Shown: positions 5,828 through 13,275 of the stretch, one piece after another
How positions within the stretch are numbered: position 1 is the stretch's first letter
How the letters are laid out: each line of letters starts with the position of its first letter
Source of the DNA: a virus
Direction: 5' to 3' (one strand)
Length of the DNA: 22,665 nt
Virus record (IMG/VR): IMGVR_UViG_3300032235_000662
Span: 1-22,665 of that record
Position numbers and translations under genes: made by a program
The notes under the pieces: model-generated
Databases searched by the model: none
What the model saw: only the letters and a program-made list of their open reading frames with translations
Told to the model about the DNA's origin: nothing

Positions 5828-6907
5828 ATGTATTTTAATCAGTCTCAAACTGATTGGCGAATCGCTCAGTGTTGTCAATTCTATGATGCTAAGCTAGCTA
5901 AGCGTTATAATCTTGGAACTACTACTAAGACATATGCTCTTAAAGATGGTGGCAAACAAAAGGTTCAATCTAAAGCTATTGAGAATTGCAAAAAGCTTCT
6001 TGATATCTTGTCTACTTATTTTCCACATCAACCGCGTAATTTGAGAAGTTTCAGAATTTCTTCTGAGCTATTCCCTTGCTATACTCTAGATTTTACTAAG
6101 GACTGGTATGAAGAAATTATGCCAGAGATCTCTGCTATTCTAGCTCGGGCAGGTCAGATTGCAATCACTAATGAAATTAGGCTTTCTGTACACCCCGCAC
6201 AATTTACTGTACTTGCATCTAATAATGCAGAAGTAGTACAAAACTCTATTAAAGATCTAGAATACCATGCACTTTATGGTAAGCTAATGAATATCCCTGC
6301 TAAAGATTTTTCTATGAATATTCATCTTCAAGGATTGTATGGTGGTAAGCATAACGACGGTATCAAACGTTTTGCTAAACACTTTGAATATCTTTCAGAC
6401 TATGCTAAAGAGTGTCTTACAGTAGAAAATGAAGATAAACCAAATGGCTATGATATTTCTCATACCCTTGAGCTTGCACAACTAATCCCTATTAGGACTT
6501 GTTTAGATATTCATCATTATGCTTGTCATAGAATGACAAAATCTGAACAAGTTAAAAACTCAGAAGGTAAGCTAGTTAATAGAAAGATTCGTGATAACTT
6601 TGAACATATTACTGTTAATGATGAGTTTTTCAAAGAAGCTGTAAAAACTTGGAAAGATGTTCGTCCTTTGTTTCATGTCTCTCAAAGTTTTCCTATTGAA
6701 AATGAAGAATACTGGATGAAGCCAAATGCTCACTCTGACATATTCCATGATGAGCACCTAATGTCTCATTGTATTCCTATGCTACAATATGCAGATTTTG
6801 AGATTGAAGCAAAAAACAAAGAAGTAGCTGTTAATCATTTTTATTCTTATATTAAAGAAGAGCAAAATATGGCTGGCGAACCTCTTTTGTGTAAAATCTT
6901 AAAATAG
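5828..6907 (+). CDS. uvsE: UV damage endonuclease (UVDE/UvsE family)
   Basis: The 359-residue protein matches the UVDE TIM-barrel family, which nicks DNA 5' to UV photoproducts and other lesions using a metal cluster like that of endonuclease IV. Recognisable motifs in order are FRISSELFP (75-83), RLSVHPAQFTVL (118-129, His122), MNIHLQG (163-169, His166), LTVENED (197-203, Glu200), CLDIHHY (225-231, Asp227/His229/His230), LFHVSQS (281-287, His283) and HSDIFHDEH (302-310). Length is near that of bacterial homologues. The start ATG is 8 nt after AGGAG, which lies in a hairpin arm. It is monocistronic, between promoters at 5767 and 6945. The Lys described as carboxylated in the Thermus enzyme, two residues before the His of LFHVSQS, appears to be Leu281. 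It probably lets the phage repair UV damage independently of the host. Confidence 0.88.
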   Translation: MYFNQSQTDWRIAQCCQFYDAKLAKRYNLGTTTKTYALKDGGKQKVQSKAIENCKKLLDILSTYFPHQPRNLRSFRISSELFPCYTLDFTKDWYEEIMPEISAILARAGQIAITNEIRLSVHPAQFTVLASNNAEVVQNSIKDLEYHALYGKLMNIPAKDFSMNIHLQGLYGGKHNDGIKRFAKHFEYLSDYAKECLTVENEDKPNGYDISHTLELAQLIPIRTCLDIHHYACHRMTKSEQVKNSEGKLVNRKIRDNFEHITVNDEFFKEAVKTWKDVRPLFHVSQSFPIENEEYWMKPNAHSDIFHDEHLMSHCIPMLQYADFEIEAKNKEVAVNHFYSYIKEEQNMAGEPLLCKILK

Positions 6908-6944
6908 TGGTAATACACAAACCGATTAGTAATCAACATTTTAT

Positions 6945-6973
6945 TTGACACCTAACTTTCTTTATGTTATAAT
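6945..6973 (+). promoter_or_regulatory. Perfect-consensus sigma70 promoter for the replication operon
   Basis: TTGACA (6945-6950), 17 bp, TATAAT (6968-6973): an exact match to the consensus at both hexamers and spacing. The start would be near 6980, 14 nt before ATG 6994, with GAGG at 6984-6987. This looks like an early promoter served by unmodified host RNA polymerase. Confidence 0.85.
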
Positions 6974-6980
6974 AAAGAAA
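6957..6980. repeat. Inverted repeat around the replication-operon -10
   Basis: TTTCTTTAT (6957-6965) and ATAAAGAAA (6972-6980) are perfect 9-bp arms separated by 6 nt. The arms bracket the -10 and reach the predicted start, a good position for a repressor operator. The sequence differs from the repeats at the other promoters. Confidence 0.5.
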
Positions 6981-6993
6981 ATAGAGGATTGTT

Positions 6994-7770
6994 ATGGCAA
7001 AAAAACCAACTACGACAGAAATTTCAGAAACTAAAATCAGACAAGCAATCTGGATGTTGAAAACAAATAAGACAAAAAAGTCTATTTGTGAGCATCTAGG
7101 TATTGCTTATAATACAAAACGTCTTGATACTATTGTTAAAGATTTTCAAGACAGAGAAGAAAGAGTTGCGGAGCTAAAAAAGAAAAGATCTAAAACTCCT
7201 TTCAGTGAAGCAGAAAAGATAAACATTGTAAAAGACTACAATGATGGGGATAGTCAGTCTGCTATCGCAGAAAGGCTATATACTACTCCTGCTAGAATTA
7301 AGTCTGTACTAATTGAAATGAATGTCCCGCTTAGAGCAAGATCTAAGAAGGGAGAAGCTACTGTTGACCATGTTGTACAAGATCTAGATATAATCCTTAA
7401 AAAAGGTGATAGAGTTTTTGTTCCCAAGGTTAATTCTTTTGGAACTATTAAAGAAGTTTTTGATGAGGATTGGATCGATTATTATCGTCAACCAACAAAA
7501 AGACGTTATGTAGAAATTCAAAATCTAGATAAACTTAGAAAGAAATATGGCGAAGATTACGAAGGTGTAGAAGATACTCATTGGAATATCTACTGGATGT
7601 ACGATAACGGCACTGAGTGGAAAGAGTTCGCAATTAAAGAAAAAATTAAAGATGTAGAAACTATTCTAGAAAAGACTGGTAGAGAATATTATTCTATATG
7701 GATAGAAGGTGATTATGGTCACTTTACTGTAGCAAATAGAGATAAAGTTTTTCCTGTGATGAGCAATTAA
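6994..7770 (+). CDS. Double helix-turn-helix protein heading the replication operon
   Basis: The 258-residue protein has two N-terminal helix-turn-helix-like modules: about 11-52 (ETKIRQAIWMLKTNK ... SICEHLGIAYNTKRL) and 69-113 (PFSEAEKINIVKDYN ... IAERLYTTPARIKSVL). A basic linker KKKRSKTP joins them. A possible SH3/KOW-like segment lies near 136-156 (KKGDRVFVPKVNSFGTIKEV), and the C-terminal half (Trp- and Tyr-rich, 157-258) is unrecognised. It is co-transcribed with, and stop-start coupled (TAATG) to, the helicase gene, followed by primase and polymerase. Origin recognition, helicase loading or autoregulation are all reasonable guesses. The HTH modules resemble those in the proteins at 1156 and 3881. 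DNA binding is likely; the exact role is unknown. Confidence 0.6.
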   Translation: MAKKPTTTEISETKIRQAIWMLKTNKTKKSICEHLGIAYNTKRLDTIVKDFQDREERVAELKKKRSKTPFSEAEKINIVKDYNDGDSQSAIAERLYTTPARIKSVLIEMNVPLRARSKKGEATVDHVVQDLDIILKKGDRVFVPKVNSFGTIKEVFDEDWIDYYRQPTKRRYVEIQNLDKLRKKYGEDYEGVEDTHWNIYWMYDNGTEWKEFAIKEKIKDVETILEKTGREYYSIWIEGDYGHFTVANRDKVFPVMSN

Positions 7771-9170
7771 TGGCCTTAGATTTACAAAAACTAGCACTTA
7801 GAAGACTATTAGATAATAAAGACCCCGATCTATACTCAAAGTTATCCTCTGTATATTTTACAGGGGCTAACTCTGCTTTGTTTGATAGGGTACAAAGTTT
7901 TTATAAAGCTAATATTAGAATACCTACTCTTGATGAGTTTCAGGTTCTTAAGAAAGAAGCATCTTTACAAGAGTATTTTGATACCCAAATTTTAGATGAT
8001 GATAATAAATTTGATGAAGTAGCTGATGAGTTTTTAATTAGTCAACTACAAGACTATTTTATTAGAGAAGAAACTATTTCTTTTCTAGACAAGTTTATTG
8101 ACGAGTTGTCTGAACTAGAAAAAGTAGAAATTGTAGATAAGCTACAAACTCATTTGCTAAATCTTAATAAAGCTCTTCCCATGACGGATGAGCTTTACGA
8201 TGTCGCAGATCTAGACTTTTTTCCTAATCCTGATGATTTTATTCTTTATCCTACTGGATTAAGTGCAGAATATGATTCTACTAACGGCGGTATGGCTCTT
8301 CAAGAGTTGGTTCTTTTAGGTGGTCGTAGAGGATCTGGTAAGTCTATTATCAGCTTAAATCTTGCTATTAACAGATTTTTGCAAGGAAGTACTGTAGCAT
8401 TTTTTACTATTGAAATGCGTTATAAAGAAGTATATGATAGACTACTAAGTATTCTTAGTGGGGTACCTTTTCTATCAATTTTTAAAAATGAGCTTTCTGT
8501 TGAGCAGAAAATGCAGCTTGTAAGAGCCAAGATTGATCATTTTTATGAGCCTAGTAGTGTTATTGAGACTTGGTATAAAGAACTTTTTAATGATAAAGAT
8601 TTTAAAAAGTTTGAGAGAAAGGTTAAGTCTGAAAAACCAAAATTAAAAGGAAACAGGTTTTTTATTATTGACGATGAGGGCTTGACTCTCAATCGTATTG
8701 ATCATTATTGTAATATGTTTACTAATCAGTATGATAATTTTACCTTAGCAGTGGTAGATTATATCAATATTATTAAACATGATGATTCTAAGGATTGGAA
8801 AACTCAGATTGTATTAGCAGAAGCTCTAAAAGGAATGAGCAGGAAATTTAATATAACTGTAATCTCTCCTTATCAGATTGATGCTTCTGGTGAAGCTCGA
8901 TTTGCTAAAGGTATTCTAGATAGTGCTGATAGAAGTTTTGCGTTCTTTCCTGCAAAGGAAGGAGATGATCGAGCACAAGAAAATAAACTACAAATCCATA
9001 CTACTAAAATTCGTAATGGCAAACATATGAGTTTTGATATTTATATGGATTGGTCTTGTGTAAAAATTGATCCTACACAAAGTAGATCAATTAATGAAAA
9101 GCCACACAAAATCGCAATGTATGGAGATGATGAAAAAGGTAAGTCATCAGAGGGGAGTCGTGATCTATGA
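7770..9170 (+). CDS. dnaB: Replicative DNA helicase, DnaB/gp41-like (RecA-fold, superfamily 4)
   Basis: The 466-residue protein has an all-helical N-terminal region (1-150) and a RecA-like ATPase domain. Walker A is GGRRGSGKS (184-192, Lys191). The catalytic glutamate lies in FFTIEM (Glu215), and Walker B is LAVVDYINII (Asp330). A sensor-like motif SPYQID occupies 366-371, and the arginine-bearing KIRNGKHM (413-420) corresponds to the 'K.RnG' element of DnaB. Such hexamers move 5' to 3' along the lagging-strand template and recruit primase. The primase gene overlaps it by 4 nt, so the two proteins are probably produced together. The tail is charged (YGDDEKGKSSEGSRDL). Length fits phage DnaB-type helicases. 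Confidence 0.93.
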   Translation: MALDLQKLALRRLLDNKDPDLYSKLSSVYFTGANSALFDRVQSFYKANIRIPTLDEFQVLKKEASLQEYFDTQILDDDNKFDEVADEFLISQLQDYFIREETISFLDKFIDELSELEKVEIVDKLQTHLLNLNKALPMTDELYDVADLDFFPNPDDFILYPTGLSAEYDSTNGGMALQELVLLGGRRGSGKSIISLNLAINRFLQGSTVAFFTIEMRYKEVYDRLLSILSGVPFLSIFKNELSVEQKMQLVRAKIDHFYEPSSVIETWYKELFNDKDFKKFERKVKSEKPKLKGNRFFIIDDEGLTLNRIDHYCNMFTNQYDNFTLAVVDYINIIKHDDSKDWKTQIVLAEALKGMSRKFNITVISPYQIDASGEARFAKGILDSADRSFAFFPAKEGDDRAQENKLQIHTTKIRNGKHMSFDIYMDWSCVKIDPTQSRSINEKPHKIAMYGDDEKGKSSEGSRDL

Positions 9171-10048
9171 ACATGATTGACGTATTACAAAAACATGGTT
9201 TAGATTACTCTAAAACTAACAACCCAACTGAGATAGCTCTTAGATGTACTTCAGGAAATCACGCAGATAATTCTCCCAGCATGATGTATAATCTTGAAAA
9301 AGATATATTTCAGTGCTGGTCTTGTGGTTTTAAAGGTACAAAAAGAAAATTCTTACATAGTATTGGAATAAATACTGATATTCCTTTTGATAGTAAACAA
9401 CCTTTTAAAATCTTAAAACTCAAAAATAAGTTAAATGATCTTATTTTTGAAGATAAAGTTGTTGTTCCAGAAGATGCTAGGAAAGTAAAAGGAACTTTTA
9501 GGAATATTAGAGCTGAAACCTTAGAGAAGTTCGATGCTTTCTTTACAGAACAGATGGGTTTACAAGATTATATTTGCTTTCCCGTATCTCAATTTGGTAA
9601 AATAAGATTTATTGAAGGTAGAAATAGATTCAATAAGTCTGAAAAACCCAAGTATTATAGAAGACCAGCAAAAGCAAGGTCTGCTGATATGCTATTTCCT
9701 TTAGATCTTATTAAAGATAAGTCTCAGCTTATCTTGGTTGAAGGTTTATTTGACATGCTAAATATGTGGGATAAAGGCTATGAAAACACTGTTTGTGTTT
9801 TTGGAGCTAACAATTTTAATAAACCTAAGTTAGATGTTCTGGATAAAATTGGTACTACTTATGTAGAAATACTATTTGACGGCGACGAAGCTGGTAAAAA
9901 CGGAGCAAAAAGAATAGCAGAAATGTTAGATAAAAGGTTTATTCAATCAAAGATTATTAACCTACCTAAAGATACAGATCCTGGAGATCTTTCTCAAGAA
10001 CAACTAAATATGATTTTACCAAAGGATAGATATAATAATGGCAAATAA
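9167..10048 (+). CDS. dnaG: DNA primase, DnaG-type with CHC2-like zinc finger and TOPRIM
   Basis: This 293-residue protein lays down RNA primers at the fork. The N-terminal zinc-binding domain uses Cys27, His32, Cys50 and Cys53 (RCTSGNHADNSP ... FQCWSCGFKG). The TOPRIM domain follows: LILVEGLFDML carries Glu192, and ILFDGDEAGKNGAKR carries Asp238 and Asp240, the expected metal ligands. It is much shorter than bacterial DnaG (about 580 residues) and lacks a recognisable C-terminal helicase-binding domain. It is the size of the primase half of T7 gp4. The start ATG 9167 overlaps the helicase stop (ATGA); ATG 9173 is a possible alternative. It overlaps the polymerase gene by 11 nt. Confidence 0.92.
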   Translation: MNMIDVLQKHGLDYSKTNNPTEIALRCTSGNHADNSPSMMYNLEKDIFQCWSCGFKGTKRKFLHSIGINTDIPFDSKQPFKILKLKNKLNDLIFEDKVVVPEDARKVKGTFRNIRAETLEKFDAFFTEQMGLQDYICFPVSQFGKIRFIEGRNRFNKSEKPKYYRRPAKARSADMLFPLDLIKDKSQLILVEGLFDMLNMWDKGYENTVCVFGANNFNKPKLDVLDKIGTTYVEILFDGDEAGKNGAKRIAEMLDKRFIQSKIINLPKDTDPGDLSQEQLNMILPKDRYNNGK

Positions 10049-12272
10049 TGTAGCTTTCGTATTTGCATCAGCAGCAGAAAAGAACCCTCAAATCATGAGT
10101 AAGTATTTTTCTGAAGAGTTTGATGTTCACTTTTTATGTTCAAAACCTAAAGACAAGATTTTGAAGAAAGATATTGACTTAGACATGTCAATTCTTGACT
10201 CTTACAAAGTTGTATGTCCTGTAGGAGCAGAACCACTAAAGTATGTAGCGGGGCTTACTGGTATTACTAAGTACAACGGCATGTTTATTGAAAAGAAGTA
10301 CATTCCGTTTTTACACCCCAATATGATAGTCTTTAAGCCACAGTACGAAGATGATATTGTCAAAGCTAGTAATACCTTGACTAAGGTTTTGTCAGGAGCT
10401 GTAGACTCAGAGATTAAGGATAAAGAGTATGCCTTTATTCAAACTAAGGAAGAATTTGAGAAACTAATAAAGAAATTAAATAGCGCAAATCCTATAGTAG
10501 TAGATATTGAAACCTCTAGCTTGTCCCCTAGAACTGGTAATGTACTAGGCATTGCTTTATCAACTAGAGCACACGAAGGCTACTATATTCACTCAGATGT
10601 AGTTGCTATATATAAAGATTATTTTCATAACCTATTTAAAACAAAAAAGTGTATTCTTCATAACGCAAAATTCGATATGAATTTTATGGTGTATGAATAT
10701 GGTTTTGAGTTTCCAGACTTTGAAGACACTATGTTGATGCATTACTGCTTAGAAGAAGCAGTAGGAACGCACGGACTAAAACCCCTAGCTTTAAGGTTTA
10801 CCGATCTTGGAGATTATGAGAAAGAGCTAGACGAATATAAAAAAGCTTTTGCTCGTAAAAACAAGATTAAGCTAGAAGATTTTAATTATGGTATGTTACC
10901 TACTGAAATCTTGGCTCCTTATGCTTGTAAAGATGCTGATGCTACTTTTCAACTTTACCACAAGTTTTCAGATAAAGTACTAGGCAATAAATACTTTTCA
11001 AAACTATATAATGAAATTCTCAAGCCAGCCACAACTGCTTTAATGAGGTTAGAGCAGAATGGTGGACCTATTGACTTCAAAAACTTAGCAAAGTTAGAAG
11101 AAGAATACACTATTGATATTGAAGAGTGTTTAGCTGAAATAGAAATGCACGAAGACGTAAAAACCTTCGAGCGTATTCATAATAAGACTTTTAATCCAAA
11201 TAGCACTCAACAACTTCAAGAACTGTTTTTTAAGATAATTAAACTTAAACCAACTAAAAAAACAGAAACAGGAGCATGGTCAGTAGATAAAGAAGTTCTT
11301 GGAGAATTAAATCATCCACTAGCTAAAGCTATCTTAGATCTTAGAGAAAAAACTAAGATGCTATCTACTTACATCTCAAGTATTAGAGACGGCGTAGATT
11401 TTGATAATAGACTAAGAAGTGGTTTCAATATTCATGGAACTACGTCAGGTCGTTTATCTAGCTCTGGAGTACTTAATTATCAAAATATTCCAAGAGATAA
11501 TAAAGATATTAAAAAGCTGTTCAAAGCTAGACCAGGTTATAAGATTGTACAAGGAGACTTAGGTACAGCAGAGGTTTATATCGCTGCAGCACTAAGTAAC
11601 GATAAGTTTCTACAGAAAGCGTTTATTGAGAAACTAGATTTCCATTCTTATGTTGCAAAACAGATTTTTAATCTTCCTTGTGATGTAAACAGTGTAAAGA
11701 AAGAATTTCCTGATAAGCGTCAACATGCAAAGGCTATTACTTTCGGTATCATGTATCAAGCTGGGCCAGCAAAAATTGCAGAAACAGCTAGTGTTAGTAC
11801 TAATGAGGCTAAACAATTTATTGCAAAATATTTTAGAGAAGCCTACGCGCTTAAAAGCTATATCGAAGATAGTAATAACCAGATTGAAAGTAACGCTTTC
11901 ATCTATAGTTTCTTTGGTCGTAAACGCAGATTGCCTGAGTCAAGATCTCCTAATCAGGGGGTAGCTAAACACGCTATTAGATCTGGAGTTAACTTTCTAG
12001 TTCAGAGCGTGGCTTCAGACATTAACGTTCTAGGATTAATTGATCTAGTTAAGTGGATAGACGAGGCTGGATATCAAAATGATATCTTGCCATTCACAGT
12101 GGTTCATGACTCAATTGTTGCGGAAGTTAGAGAAGATCTAGTTGACCTATATATTGAAATGACGAAAAAGTTTATTCAAACAGATAGAGGCTGCTCCATT
12201 GATGGATGCCCTATTGGAATGGACTTTGAATTAGGGCCAAGCTGGGGTGAACTCGAAAATTATAAAAAATAG
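10038..12272 (+). CDS. polA: DNA polymerase, family A, with 3'-5' exonuclease domain
   Basis: The 744-residue protein is the replicative polymerase. The exonuclease domain shows VVDIETSSL (Asp156, Glu158), LHNAKFDMNF (Asp213) and YACKDADA (Tyr295, Asp299). The polymerase domain shows TTSGRLSS (468-475), motif A QGDLGTAEV (Asp507), motif B RQHAKAITFGIMY (561-573, Lys565, Phe569, Tyr573) and motif C VVHDSIVAEV (Asp691). In motif C the usual HDE reads HDS, and the glycine after the motif B Tyr is Gln. Phe569 corresponds to E. coli Phe762. There is no 5' nuclease domain; the first ~140 residues are unrecognised. It is slightly longer than T7 polymerase. It overlaps the primase gene and is last in the operon. 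Confidence 0.94.
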   Translation: MANNVAFVFASAAEKNPQIMSKYFSEEFDVHFLCSKPKDKILKKDIDLDMSILDSYKVVCPVGAEPLKYVAGLTGITKYNGMFIEKKYIPFLHPNMIVFKPQYEDDIVKASNTLTKVLSGAVDSEIKDKEYAFIQTKEEFEKLIKKLNSANPIVVDIETSSLSPRTGNVLGIALSTRAHEGYYIHSDVVAIYKDYFHNLFKTKKCILHNAKFDMNFMVYEYGFEFPDFEDTMLMHYCLEEAVGTHGLKPLALRFTDLGDYEKELDEYKKAFARKNKIKLEDFNYGMLPTEILAPYACKDADATFQLYHKFSDKVLGNKYFSKLYNEILKPATTALMRLEQNGGPIDFKNLAKLEEEYTIDIEECLAEIEMHEDVKTFERIHNKTFNPNSTQQLQELFFKIIKLKPTKKTETGAWSVDKEVLGELNHPLAKAILDLREKTKMLSTYISSIRDGVDFDNRLRSGFNIHGTTSGRLSSSGVLNYQNIPRDNKDIKKLFKARPGYKIVQGDLGTAEVYIAAALSNDKFLQKAFIEKLDFHSYVAKQIFNLPCDVNSVKKEFPDKRQHAKAITFGIMYQAGPAKIAETASVSTNEAKQFIAKYFREAYALKSYIEDSNNQIESNAFIYSFFGRKRRLPESRSPNQGVAKHAIRSGVNFLVQSVASDINVLGLIDLVKWIDEAGYQNDILPFTVVHDSIVAEVREDLVDLYIEMTKKFIQTDRGCSIDGCPIGMDFELGPSWGELENYKK

Positions 12273-12324
12273 CATCAGATACAGAAAAGAATGCAATGAG
12301 TTATAATGAGTATCACCTAGTTGT

Positions 12325-12359
12325 CACTTATAGAATAAGCATTTATTCTCATTTAAGTG
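12325..12359. repeat. Imperfect palindrome upstream of the lysin promoter
   Basis: Outer arms CACTTA (12325-12330) and TAAGTG (12354-12359) enclose inner arms AGAATAA (12332-12338) and TTATTCT (12343-12349) with a GCAT loop. It abuts the -35 at 12360. It could be an operator or part of the 3' end of the polymerase transcript. There is no T run. Confidence 0.4.
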
Positions 12360-12388
12360 TTGACTAATAGACGATAGTTTTATAAAAT
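12360..12388 (+). promoter_or_regulatory. Sigma70-type promoter for the lysin/deformylase operon
   Basis: TTGACT (12360-12365), 17 bp, TAAAAT (12383-12388). The start would be near 12395, inside the left arm of the following hairpin. No gene is present between 12273 and 12477; the gap holds this promoter, the palindrome, a terminator and a structured leader. Confidence 0.6.
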
Positions 12389-12389
12389 T

Positions 12390-12421
12390 AAAATAGTACC
12401 TCTAAAAAAGGTACTATTTTT
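12390..12421 (+). terminator. Intrinsic terminator of the replication operon
   Basis: AAAATAGTACC (12390-12400) pairs fully with GGTACTATTTT (12410-12420): an 11-bp stem with loop TCTAAAAAA, its 3' arm running into TTTTTATT. It follows the polymerase gene by about 120 nt and directly abuts the next promoter's -10. Confidence 0.7.
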
Positions 12422-12432
12422 ATTGAGGAGGG

Positions 12433-12462
12433 AAAAGGTCTTGCCGACAAGCAAGGTTTTTT
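12433..12462 (+). promoter_or_regulatory. Leader hairpin with T run just before the lysin ribosome binding site
   Basis: CTTGC (12440-12444) and GCAAG (12451-12455) form the core around CGACAA. G-U and A-T pairs extend it (AAAAGGT with GTTTTTT), giving a 12-bp stem ending in six T. It resembles an attenuator and ends one base before AAAAGGAG (12463-12470), the ribosome binding site of ATG 12478. Confidence 0.45.
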
Positions 12463-12477
12463 AAAAGGAGTACGCGT

Positions 12478-13275
12478 ATGAAATCAACACTTATTAAGAC
12501 AGTGTTATTAGCTATTATGATGTCTGGTTTTGTAATTACTAATCAAGCATTAGCAGTGCCAAGAAATAACTCTGATATAGGGGTGGGGATCCAAAATAAT
12601 TCAACCACTGTAAAGAAACAAAAAAATAACAAGAAAAAAGTAACTACAAATAAAAAGAAAAAACCAGTAAAAGTACAACAAAATAATCCCCAAACTGTTC
12701 AACAAAACACACAAAACTTATACTTTTTTTCTGAGCAAGATGAGACCGCAGCCCAATATTGGGCTAGAGAACAAATGAGAGACAGACAGTTAGCAGTCTC
12801 TAGAGAAGGTTTACAGGCTAAACCAGTAGTACATAGAAATCCTACACCATCTGGAACAAAAAAACCAATAGCAAAGGCTAAAGACTGGGTAGGTTATCAC
12901 GCAAAAAGAGATAGAAATGAGCTTAAAAGATTTTTAAGTGAGGGCAATCACACAAAAGTAGACCCAGTTTCTATAGCGTGGTGCGCAGCTTTTATGAATG
13001 CAGTTCTTAAATCTTCTGGATATGAAGGAACTAATAGTTTACTAGCTAGAAGTTTTCTATCATATGGAACAGTAGTAAAAGAACCACAACAAGGTGACAT
13101 AGTAGTATTTACAAGAGGAAGATCCTCTGGAACAGGTCACGTTGCATTCTTCGATGGTTATGAGTATATAAATAACATTAGATATATTAGAGCCGTAGGT
13201 GGCAACCAAAACAAATCAGTAACAGTTGGACTTTATCCAGCACATAGATTAATTGGGGTTAGAAGAATAGCATGA
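12478..13275 (+). CDS. Exported peptidoglycan hydrolase, TIGR02594-type (CHAP/NlpC-like) lysin
   Basis: The 265-residue protein begins with a Sec signal peptide: basic MKSTLIK, a hydrophobic core to about residue 20, and a likely cleavage after ALA (24-26). A low-complexity Lys/Asn/Gln linker (about 45-80) follows. The C-terminal domain (about 130-265) matches the TIGR02594 cysteine peptidase/amidase-like family: SIAWCAAFMNAVL with Cys169, LARSFLSYG, QQGDIVVFTRG, TGHVAFFDGY with His221, AVGGNQNKSV and a terminal HRLIGVRR. Cys and His are the likely catalytic pair for peptide-bond cleavage in peptidoglycan. Secretion without a holin would place it in the periplasm. AAAAGGAG precedes the ATG at 7 nt. 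It overlaps the deformylase gene by 4 nt. A virion or lysis role cannot be separated from sequence alone. Confidence 0.75.
   Translation: MKSTLIKTVLLAIMMSGFVITNQALAVPRNNSDIGVGIQNNSTTVKKQKNNKKKVTTNKKKKPVKVQQNNPQTVQQNTQNLYFFSEQDETAAQYWAREQMRDRQLAVSREGLQAKPVVHRNPTPSGTKKPIAKAKDWVGYHAKRDRNELKRFLSEGNHTKVDPVSIAWCAAFMNAVLKSSGYEGTNSLLARSFLSYGTVVKEPQQGDIVVFTRGRSSGTGHVAFFDGYEYINNIRYIRAVGGNQNKSVTVGLYPAHRLIGVRRIA

Noticed and set aside
11634-11964. Frames on both strands inside the DNA polymerase motif B region
   Set aside because: The polymerase frame carries conserved motif B and is uninterrupted; no ribosome binding sites support the alternatives.
12296-12367. 23-codon frame starting at ATG 12296
   Set aside because: No convincing ribosome binding site, and it runs through the palindrome and -35 of the next promoter; likely chance.
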